Positions 12,643 through 18,037 of a stretch of 18,037 bases of DNA are shown here, in pieces; within the stretch, counting starts at the first letter, position 1; each line of letters opens with the position of its first letter. This stretch comes from Eubacterium sp. (GTDB lineage: Bacteria; Bacillota; Clostridia; Lachnospirales; Lachnospiraceae): assembly GCA_003486385.1 (NCBI GenBank), contig DNFT01000104.1, positions 1-18,037 on the forward strand, written 5' to 3'. Under the pieces are notes generated by a model. That model made no database searches, had not been told where the DNA came from, and saw nothing but the letters and a program-made list of their open reading frames with translations. The position numbers and the translations under genes were made by a program.

Positions 12643-15624
12643 TTATTTGTGTGGCTTTTCTGATACCCCTGACACCTGTTCCAGTTTTTTCTGTATTGTA
12701 CCAATCAATTCCTCAATAACTATTGGTTTGGTTAAGAATCCGTCCATACCGCATTCCAGTGCTTTCTTTCTGTCATCATCAAATGCATTTGCAGTCATGG
12801 CAAGAATGGTGATTCCCGCCAGTGCCGGATCATTCAGTGCGCGGATCTGTCTGGTAGCCTCATATCCATTCATTACCGGCATCTGCACATCCATCAGCAC
12901 CAGATCATAATTACCCGGCTGCGAATTCTTAATTTTCTCCACTGCCTGTGCTCCATTTCCGGCAGTATCAACCAGGAATCCATATTCATTAAGAATCTCG
13001 ACTGTAATTTCACTGTTCAGTTCATTATCTTCCACAAGCAATATACATCTGCCTCTGAAATCCGAACCTGCAGCCGGAAGGATAGTATCCTCTGCCTCTG
13101 CCTGCATCTGTCCGATAGCAGTCATCAAGGTATCCCTGATATCTGACATGAACATTGGTTTTGCACAAAAAGCAGTTACCCCTGCCGCTCTGGCTTCCAC
13201 TTCGATATCTGACCAGTCATAAGCAGTCAGTATAATGATCGGTGTATCATCACCAAGGCTGCGAATCTGACGGGTGACTTCAATGCCATTCATATCCGGC
13301 AGACGCCAGTCGATGATATAAGCGTGGAATGCATCTCCCAGTTCCGTAGACTGTCGTGCACGGAGAATCGCTTCCTTGCCGGAAAGTGTCCATTCTGAAC
13401 GCATTCCAATCCTCACAAGCATTTTTGTCAAACTGTCACAGGTATTGAAATCATCATCTACAACCAGTGCCTTAAGACCTTCCAGTTCTGCGAGCTTCTC
13501 TGTATGGTGCTGCTCAGACTGAAGCCGAAATGGCAGACGGACAATGAATTCAGTACCTTTGCCCTGCTCTGTCTGAACCTCAATCGTTCCGCCCATCATA
13601 TCCACAATATTTTTGGTAATGGCCATGCCAAGCCCTGTACCCTGAGTCCTGCTGACTGTGGAAGTGCGCTCTCTCTCAAAAGGAGAAAAAATCTTCTCTA
13701 CAAATTCCGGACTCATTCCGATTCCGTTATCCTTTACCCGGATCTCGTACAGTTCAATGCCCTTTACCGTCCCCGGGAACTGCTTCAGCCGGACAGAAAC
13801 CGTTCCTCCTGCGGGAGTAAACTTAACTGCATTTGACAAAAGATTCAGCAACACCTGATTCAGTCTTGTCTTATCACAATAAACATCCTCATTTGCCACC
13901 TCCATTGCATCCATATAAAGCTCCAGCTGCTTTGCATGGATCTGCCCACTGATGATGGTCTTCAGATCATGAAGTACATCCGACAGACTGACCTCCGTTT
14001 CTTCCAGATGGATTTTTCCACTCTCGATACGGCTCATATCCAATATATCATTAATCAGTGAGAGCAGATGGCTGCTGGAGGAAAGGATCTTGCCCAGATA
14101 ATCCCGGACTCTTTTCTGATCATCAATATAGCTTACTGCCAGTGTGGTAAACCCGATAATCGCATTCATTGGTGTCCGGATATCGTGAGACATATTGGAA
14201 AGGAAAGTACTCTTTGCCCTGTTTGCTGTCTCTGCAGAGCGTACTGCCTCAGAAAGTGCCTGATTCATTTTCCAGTCAGCAGTACGGTCCGACATAACCA
14301 GGATATATTTCTTCTTTCCGTTTAATTCACTTCCCATTGCAATATTATGAAACCAGCGTTTTTCCCCTGTTTTCAGATGAACATATTCAAAATCCCATTC
14401 TCTCTGTTCATGAACCCGGATTTCTTCCAGATAATTTTTCCCCGGGTCCCCCTGTTCCGCTATATGCAGTTTTCCCAGAATACTAATATCTTTACGAATC
14501 TGTTCTACCGTAATGCCCAGCAGTTTTTCCACATTCGGACTGACGTAATCTGCCTGGTATGTTTTTGCATCCAGCATCAGAAAAACATCATCCACATTCA
14601 TTGATAGCTTTTGAAACAGCTCATCCCGGTACAGAATCTCCGTATCTTTTTTTCTGAGGTTTGTCCTGTTTTTTTGAATAACAAGGCTTATAAGGAATGC
14701 GGCAATACAGAAGACAACCGCGCTGACAAGAAGTATCGTACTGCGCTGCAGACTGTTCATACTGGCATTGACGATATCCGCCTGTACAAGTCCTAAGAAC
14801 ATCCAGTCCTGTATATCCGATTTTTCATAGACCAGATAGTAGCTCATTCCATCAAGATTTAAAAGCATCGCATCTGTACGTCCTGCCTTAAACTTCTCCG
14901 AAAGCTCATTGATCTCTTTTTCAGACATATCAGAATGTTCTCTCAGAACCCCGAAGAAATTATACACCTTCCCCCATGACGCAGAAGAGTGATTCACCAC
15001 AACACGGCCATCCGGACGAACAACAAAGCTCTGGGCATTTTCATTGAAGGCAGAGATATCCAGTACCTTTACGATATCAGAGTTTTCATAGGCAATGGCA
15101 ATCGCATCATATTCAAAGCCCTGATAAATTCCATGAGCCTTAGGAGTGGCAAAAACAAGCATCTGGGGTTTTCCGGGAACTGCTGCATTCGCAATAACAT
15201 CATTTCCCTGCCGTATCTCCTCTTCAATATTTTCCTGTAATCCAAGATACCCTGTTTTGCCTGTTACGGCCTTATAGTTCCCATCGGCTGACAGAAAAAA
15301 GAACTCTACAGAGCCTGCATTTTCCTGCGCCTTCTTTATACAATCACGAATTTCATCTTCATCGGAGATATTCTGCAGATTCTCACCCCACATATGAAGA
15401 TAAGTAAGATTCTTATCTGTCAGTTCCCTCAGCATGTTATCAGACTGATGAAAAACCTCCGCCAGATGAGAGACGCTCTCCTCATAAACAGTTTTCGATA
15501 TAAATCCCAAATATTGGAAAACCAGCAAAGCAATGCACGCAAAAACAGCTATAAAAGCCGCTATCATAAATCGTTTTCTCATAACAGGTCTCTTTCTGTC
15601 TTTATTATGATTTTTATTATCCAT
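12643..15624 (-). CDS. Hybrid sensor histidine kinase with extracellular Cache domain, PAS and two receiver domains
   Basis: This 993-residue membrane-bound signalling protein has a short basic N-terminus, TM1 about 19-40, an extracellular double-Cache-like sensor about 41-290, and TM2 about 295-317. A PAS domain follows at about 335-450, then HisKA with the phosphoacceptor His480 in SHDIRTPMNAI. The ATPase has an N-box near 590-600, DNGIGMS at 632-638 and GTGLGMAI at 662-669. Receiver 1 (about 718-840) has Asp772 in IIDWRLPDMNG. Receiver 2 (about 860-985) has Asp912 in LMDVQMPVMNG. No output domain or Hpt is attached. ATG 15624 is chosen because AGGGG lies 7 bases upstream; the frame stays open further upstream but through hairpins. 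It would sense an extracellular small molecule and relay phosphate, perhaps to a separate Hpt or regulator. Confidence 0.93.
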   Translation of the reverse strand: MDNKNHNKDRKRPVMRKRFMIAAFIAVFACIALLVFQYLGFISKTVYEESVSHLAEVFHQSDNMLRELTDKNLTYLHMWGENLQNISDEDEIRDCIKKAQENAGSVEFFFLSADGNYKAVTGKTGYLGLQENIEEEIRQGNDVIANAAVPGKPQMLVFATPKAHGIYQGFEYDAIAIAYENSDIVKVLDISAFNENAQSFVVRPDGRVVVNHSSASWGKVYNFFGVLREHSDMSEKEINELSEKFKAGRTDAMLLNLDGMSYYLVYEKSDIQDWMFLGLVQADIVNASMNSLQRSTILLVSAVVFCIAAFLISLVIQKNRTNLRKKDTEILYRDELFQKLSMNVDDVFLMLDAKTYQADYVSPNVEKLLGITVEQIRKDISILGKLHIAEQGDPGKNYLEEIRVHEQREWDFEYVHLKTGEKRWFHNIAMGSELNGKKKYILVMSDRTADWKMNQALSEAVRSAETANRAKSTFLSNMSHDIRTPMNAIIGFTTLAVSYIDDQKRVRDYLGKILSSSSHLLSLINDILDMSRIESGKIHLEETEVSLSDVLHDLKTIISGQIHAKQLELYMDAMEVANEDVYCDKTRLNQVLLNLLSNAVKFTPAGGTVSVRLKQFPGTVKGIELYEIRVKDNGIGMSPEFVEKIFSPFERERTSTVSRTQGTGLGMAITKNIVDMMGGTIEVQTEQGKGTEFIVRLPFRLQSEQHHTEKLAELEGLKALVVDDDFNTCDSLTKMLVRIGMRSEWTLSGKEAILRARQSTELGDAFHAYIIDWRLPDMNGIEVTRQIRSLGDDTPIIILTAYDWSDIEVEARAAGVTAFCAKPMFMSDIRDTLMTAIGQMQAEAEDTILPAAGSDFRGRCILLVEDNELNSEITVEILNEYGFLVDTAGNGAQAVEKIKNSQPGNYDLVLMDVQMPVMNGYEATRQIRALNDPALAGITILAMTANAFDDDRKKALECGMDGFLTKPIVIEELIGTIQKKLEQVSGVSEKPHK

Positions 15625-15638
15625 TCTTCTACCCCTGC

Positions 15639-15663
15639 GTACTGCAGGTATTGCCTGCAGTAC
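15639..15663 (-). promoter_or_regulatory. Perfect 10-bp inverted repeat just upstream of the histidine kinase ribosome binding site
   Basis: GTACTGCAGG (15639-15648) and CCTGCAGTAC (15654-15663) are perfectly complementary around a 5-base loop. The repeat ends 14 bases before the start codon and 3-4 bases before the GGGG of the ribosome binding site. It could be an operator, or an mRNA hairpin affecting translation or stability. Confidence 0.5.
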
Positions 15664-15735
15664 TGCCACCAATAAAAAGTTTGAACATTTTATTGTAAGC
15701 CGGACATTCGCAATCCGCTTTCGCTGCTTGCTCAT

Positions 15736-15812
15736 GAACGCAGTTCGCATCCCCCTTACCCACCGCTTAGTGCTCTACACACTTGAAGCGGGGGATTGCT
15801 TATTCTGCGTTC
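15736..15812. repeat. 77-base imperfect palindrome, possible remnant end of an IS200/IS605-like element
   Basis: GAACGCAG (15736-15743) pairs perfectly with CTGCGTTC (15805-15812). Inside, GCATCCCCC and CCCACCGCTT compete to pair with AAGCGGGGGATTGC, so two alternative folds exist. The tip contains AGTG...CACT. Its size and subterminal hairpins resemble ends of IS200/IS605-type or palindrome-associated elements, but no transposase is present in the window. It lies between the divergent kinase and acetyltransferase genes. Confidence 0.5.
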
Positions 15813-15822
15813 AATTCCTGCC

Positions 15823-15851
15823 TCGACATTTCACTGTAATAGTGCTATAAT
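15823..15851 (+). promoter_or_regulatory. Promoter of the acetyltransferase gene
   Basis: TCGACA (15823-15828) and TATAAT (15846-15851) are separated by 17 bases, a near-consensus housekeeping promoter. The ATG is 35 bases after the -10 box, preceded by GGAGG. Confidence 0.8.
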
Positions 15852-15885
15852 CCCTAAAAAATATTCCACAACCGGAGGAATCACA

Positions 15886-16494
15886 ATGAATTCACTAATT
15901 TATGATACTTTTTTTAAATCCAAAATACCTAATGTAACCTACAGGCTGGCAGACACCGATGACGCTGCCGAGCTGTTAAAAGTATATGAGCCTTATGTAA
16001 ACAATACGGCGATAACCTACGAATACGAAGTTCCAAGTGTTGAGGAATTCGCCTCACGCATTAGTGACGTACTCACAAAATTTCCTTACATCGCCGTACT
16101 CATTGACGGCAAAATAAGCGGCTATGCCTACGCACACGCCTTCCACCCGCGCGCCGCATACTCATGGTGCGCTGAGCTTTCGATATATCTTTCAAACGAC
16201 TGTCATGGCATGGGAATCGGACGTGAATTGTACGGAATAATGGAGAATATTTTAAAAAAACAGAACATACTGAACCTCTACTCCTGTGTGGCATACACTG
16301 AGACTGAGGACGAATACCTTACACAGGCAAGCGTACACTTCCATGAGCATCTGGGATTTAAAATCTGCGCCCACCTGCACAACTGCGGTTATAAATTTAA
16401 CCGCTGGTATGATATGGTCTATATGGAAAAAAATATCGGAGAGCATATTAAAGACATGCCGGCAGTTATCCCCTTTAACGAGCTTGATATATAA
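15886..16494 (+). CDS. GNAT-family N-acetyltransferase, phosphinothricin-acetyltransferase-like
   Basis: This 202-residue cytosolic protein would transfer acetyl from acetyl-CoA to an amino group of a small molecule. The acetyl-CoA motif CHGMGIGREL is at 106-115. The overall pattern (TYRLADTDDAAELLKVYEPYV at the start, ITYEYEVPSVEEF, then ASVHFHEHLGFK, NCGYKFNRWYDMVYMEK) matches phosphinothricin/methionine-sulfoximine acetyltransferase relatives. The usual NxxS segment is altered to a TETEDEYL stretch, so the substrate is uncertain. ATG 15886 is chosen for its GGAGG at good spacing; the frame extends 30 codons upstream through the promoter, so the longer form is wrong. A strong terminator follows. 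It is a single-gene transcription unit. Confidence 0.88.
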   Translation: MNSLIYDTFFKSKIPNVTYRLADTDDAAELLKVYEPYVNNTAITYEYEVPSVEEFASRISDVLTKFPYIAVLIDGKISGYAYAHAFHPRAAYSWCAELSIYLSNDCHGMGIGRELYGIMENILKKQNILNLYSCVAYTETEDEYLTQASVHFHEHLGFKICAHLHNCGYKFNRWYDMVYMEKNIGEHIKDMPAVIPFNELDI

Positions 16495-16510
16495 CCACTG
16501 AATATACAGC

Positions 16511-16566
16511 AAAATCCCGGTCTCATACACTGCATATTTCAATTCGTGTATAAAACCGGGATTTTT
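16511..16566 (+). terminator. Terminator after the acetyltransferase gene
   Basis: AAAATCCCGGT (16511-16521) pairs with ACCGGGATTTT (16555-16565), with a further ATACAC/GTGTAT inner stem, and ends in a T run. It lies 17 bases after the stop codon. The A/T flanks make it potentially bidirectional, so it may also serve the convergent queT. Confidence 0.85.
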
Positions 16567-16632
16567 AGCAATGATATGTAACCGCTATCATTCCCTGGAC
16601 AGGTGTGCCTGACAACTGTCCCAAAATATCTG

Positions 16633-17115
16633 TTAACGGAAAATTGCTTTTTTGTGCTTATCAAGAGCAAACAAAAGAATCATTCCGAATATATAGCATG
16701 AGATAATCTCACCTGCACCTACCGTAAGCATAAGATACCAGTAAGCATCAGTCATACCATAGGCTGTCTGAAGCACCCATGGTACTATTATTACATTGGC
16801 GATAATCGGGGGAAGCGGAACAAGCCACTTATTCTTTCTCAAAAGATATGAGCCAACACAGCCGATAAGTGTCGCTATTGAACCGAACACAATGTCAAGC
16901 ACTGCGCCTCCTGTGAGCAGATTAGCAAGAAAACAGCCAATCGTAACTCCCGGTATAGCTGATGGAATAAAATAAGGCAGTACCGTAAGTGCCTCCGAAA
17001 ATCTCACCTGAATAGCTCCGCTTGATAATCCCAAAAGAGCTGCCACATAAGTGAGCACAACATAGAGTGCCGCTATTACTGCTGCCTGAGTGATAAATAA
17101 TACTTTCCTGTTCAT
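16633..17115 (-). CDS. queT: QueT, substrate-binding (S) component of a queuosine-precursor ECF transporter
   Basis: This 160-residue integral membrane protein would import preQ1 or another queuosine precursor together with the shared EcfA/A'/T module. It has about five or six hydrophobic helices. The QueT-type pattern is visible: VLTYVAALLGLSSGAIQVRFSEALT near residues 20-44, then IGCFLANLLTGG and DIVFGSIATLIG in the middle, and a C-terminal ISCYIFGMILLFALDK. Its length is normal for the family. No ECF partner genes are in the window. A preQ1-I riboswitch precedes it, which supports the substrate assignment. A weak GGACAG/CTGTCC hairpin (16597-16621) without a U run follows; otherwise the acetyltransferase terminator may end the transcript. 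Confidence 0.92.
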   Translation of the reverse strand: MNRKVLFITQAAVIAALYVVLTYVAALLGLSSGAIQVRFSEALTVLPYFIPSAIPGVTIGCFLANLLTGGAVLDIVFGSIATLIGCVGSYLLRKNKWLVPLPPIIANVIIVPWVLQTAYGMTDAYWYLMLTVGAGEIISCYIFGMILLFALDKHKKAIFR

Positions 17116-17121
17116 TTTTTA

Positions 17122-17166
17122 ATCTCCTTAGTTTTGTTTTACGAGTGGATGGTTACGAACACTCGG
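17122..17166 (-). ncRNA. preQ1-I riboswitch, translational type
   Basis: On the minus strand CGAGTG (17165-17160) and CACTCG (17147-17142) close a hairpin with the 12-base loop TTCGTAACCATC, followed by the A-rich tail TAAAACAAAACTAAGGAG. This is the compact preQ1-I layout: one stem, a CTAA/GTAACC-type loop and an A-rich 3' tail that folds back. The tail contains the queT Shine-Dalgarno AAGGAG, so preQ1 binding would hide the ribosome binding site and lower import. It lies directly before a queuosine-precursor transporter gene, as expected. Confidence 0.85.
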
Positions 17167-17189
17167 ATAATAATACAGACCTTATCTCG

Positions 17190-17231
17190 CAAAATACACT
17201 GTTCTTAATACTGTAAAAACAAGGTATTTTG
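17190..17231 (-). promoter_or_regulatory. Second leader hairpin upstream of the preQ1 riboswitch
   Basis: CAAAATAC (17190-17197) and GTATTTTG (17224-17231) form a perfect 8-bp stem in the queT leader. An alternative pairing of ACCTT with AAGGT nearer the riboswitch is also possible. It may be incidental or may add control. No known motif is recognised. Confidence 0.4.
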
Positions 17232-17248
17232 TTCAACAAAGCCTGCTT

Positions 17249-17277
17249 AATATATCACTATTTTCCAACAAATGCAA
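17249..17277 (-). promoter_or_regulatory. Promoter of queT
   Basis: On the minus strand, TTGCAT (17277-17272) and TATATT (17254-17249) are 17 bases apart. The start near 17242 would give a leader of about 125 bases that includes the preQ1 riboswitch. Confidence 0.55.
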
Positions 17278-17284
17278 GTACTTT

Positions 17285-17848
17285 TTATTCTTCGCTCTGG
17301 GTTGTCTCCTCCACAGGAAACCACTTCCCATTCAGTTCATCCAGTTTTCCGTTGTTTTTCAGGATAGCTATGGATTTGTTGAGGACATTGAGAAGCTTAT
17401 TGTTTCCTGATTTTACAACAGCCGCCAGTTCATTTCCGTTTTCATCAGTATAATATGAAGCTGAGAAATCATACACTTCATCAACTGTATCAGATATAGC
17501 AACCCCGCTTATCACACAATCAAAAGCGCTGGTGTCAAGCTCGGCATATATTCCAGTATACTTCATCTTTATAAATCTTACATCAAGAAAAGTCAACTCA
17601 CCAATCGCCTTGGCAAGGTCAATCTCAAAACCCTCAACCTTCCCGTCCTCATCCTCTGTTATATAAGGACTTGACGATATTCCTACGAGCAGCACACCGT
17701 CCTCTATGGTAGTTCCGCTCTTAACCTCAACCTCCGCCGTAGAAGCCTCTGTGCTCTCCGGCCTGACATCCGTTTTCTTTGAGCAGCCCGCAAGAACCAT
17801 GAGACATAAACCAAACATCACTATATATTTAAAATATTTTCTCTTCAA
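17285..17848 (-). CDS. Short substrate-binding lipoprotein (family 3 amino-acid type), apparently missing one lobe
   Basis: A 187-residue extracytoplasmic lipoprotein. The N-terminus KRKYFKYIVMFGLCLMVLAGC is a signal peptide with lipobox LAGC, Cys22. The next part matches family 3 solute-binding proteins: LLVGISSSPYITEDEDGKVEGFEIDLAKAIGE, FDCVISGVAISD, then YDFSASYYT. It then jumps directly to AAVVKSGNNKLLNVLNKSI and KNNGKLDELNGKW, which normally belong near the C-terminus. About 80 residues of the second lobe, usually with the GxQxGT region, are absent, without frameshift. The start is TTG with AAGGAAGG 9 bases upstream, as a later ATG would lose the charged signal n-region. No transporter genes are nearby. 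Confidence 0.85.
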   Translation of the reverse strand: MKRKYFKYIVMFGLCLMVLAGCSKKTDVRPESTEASTAEVEVKSGTTIEDGVLLVGISSSPYITEDEDGKVEGFEIDLAKAIGELTFLDVRFIKMKYTGIYAELDTSAFDCVISGVAISDTVDEVYDFSASYYTDENGNELAAVVKSGNNKLLNVLNKSIAILKNNGKLDELNGKWFPVEETTQSEE

Positions 17849-18037
17849 ACTCTGACACCTTCCTTATAATAGCTTAAACAACCACCTTTTAAGATTCGGG
17901 TGTCAAAACATGCTATATAAACCTAGCTGTGTATAACGTATTATATTTATGCATATCACGACTTTTGGTAGAAGCTTAGATGTTCTTAGAACTCTGCTTA
18001 ATACCTAGCCAAAAGCAGCACGGATGCTGCTTTTGAA
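17849..18037. other. Intergenic region at right edge
   Basis: There is no gene in this 189-base stretch. It contains the upstream region of the lipoprotein gene, AT-rich with no convincing promoter beyond a TTGACA-like hexamer, and a terminator hairpin at its right end. Confidence 0.5.
18011..18034. terminator. Terminator hairpin of a gene beyond the right edge
   Basis: AAAAGCAGCA (18011-18020) pairs perfectly with TGCTGCTTTT (18025-18034) around the CGGA tetraloop. With A's before and T's after, it can act on both strands. It most likely ends a leftward gene that lies beyond the window. Confidence 0.75.

Noticed and set aside
12614..12910. Plus-strand frame of 98 codons at the kinase 3' end, and similar antisense frames across guaA, the kinase, the relaxase and the integrase
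   Set aside because: They are antisense shadows of strong coding regions, with no start signals or family features.
15625..15750. Histidine kinase extended to 15750
   Set aside because: The extension crosses two palindromes and lacks a ribosome binding site; ATG 15624 has AGGGG at 7 bases and leads into TM1 normally.
15796..15885. Acetyltransferase extended to 15796
   Set aside because: These codons cover the promoter TCGACA-17-TATAAT and have no conserved content.
17845..17856. TTCAAACTC, also found at the guaA 3' end, as a possible attachment repeat
   Set aside because: The shared stretch is only nine bases, in core sequence on the wrong side of guaA, and is expected by chance.
1..18037. 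CRISPR array, tRNA, rRNA or intact insertion sequence
   Set aside because: I saw no spaced direct repeats of CRISPR type, no cloverleaf-like tRNA and no transposase gene with terminal inverted repeats.

Overview
The window looks like a low-GC Firmicutes chromosome, most likely a gut Lachnospiraceae of the Agathobacter/Roseburia kind. The reasons are the AT-rich base composition, strong AGGAGG ribosome binding sites, the character of GuaA, QueT and the hybrid histidine kinase, and a Tn4451/Tn916-style mobilizable element. The genus is an inference, not a proof.

Bases 1 to about 10,617 are accessory DNA, probably one integrated mobilizable element (IME) or a composite of several. From the left it holds: (i) a restriction-modification locus, with a truncated leftward gene, a Dam/DpnM-like adenine methyltransferase, a second amino-methyltransferase, a divergent controller-type HTH protein, an unrecognised 202-residue protein and a GIY-YIG/DUF4357 nuclease; (ii) a mobilization module read leftward, with an excisionase-like protein, a tyrosine integrase broken by one in-frame amber codon, a MobC-like protein, TnpV, a hairpin-rich putative oriT and a MobV/Pre-type relaxase; (iii) a rightward module with an XRE regulator, an EcsC-family protein and a Ser/Thr-kinase-like protein, which may be defence cargo. 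This block stops just past the 3' end of guaA, a known hotspot for genomic islands.

Bases 10,618 to 18,037 look like core chromosome: guaA, a c-di-GMP-I (GEMM) riboswitch-like element between a large hybrid histidine kinase and guaA, a GNAT acetyltransferase with a clear promoter and terminator, queT behind a preQ1-I riboswitch, and a short substrate-binding lipoprotein that seems to lack one lobe.

The most interesting signals are these. Three copies of TTCAC-N5-GTGAA lie at the three control points of the restriction-modification locus, in a classical controller-protein arrangement that also takes in the Dam-like gene. The second methyltransferase has no ordinary start codon. The integrase is interrupted by a single TAG. 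An EcsC plus kinase pair is carried beside the restriction-modification genes. A c-di-GMP riboswitch-like RNA sits upstream of the GMP synthase gene.
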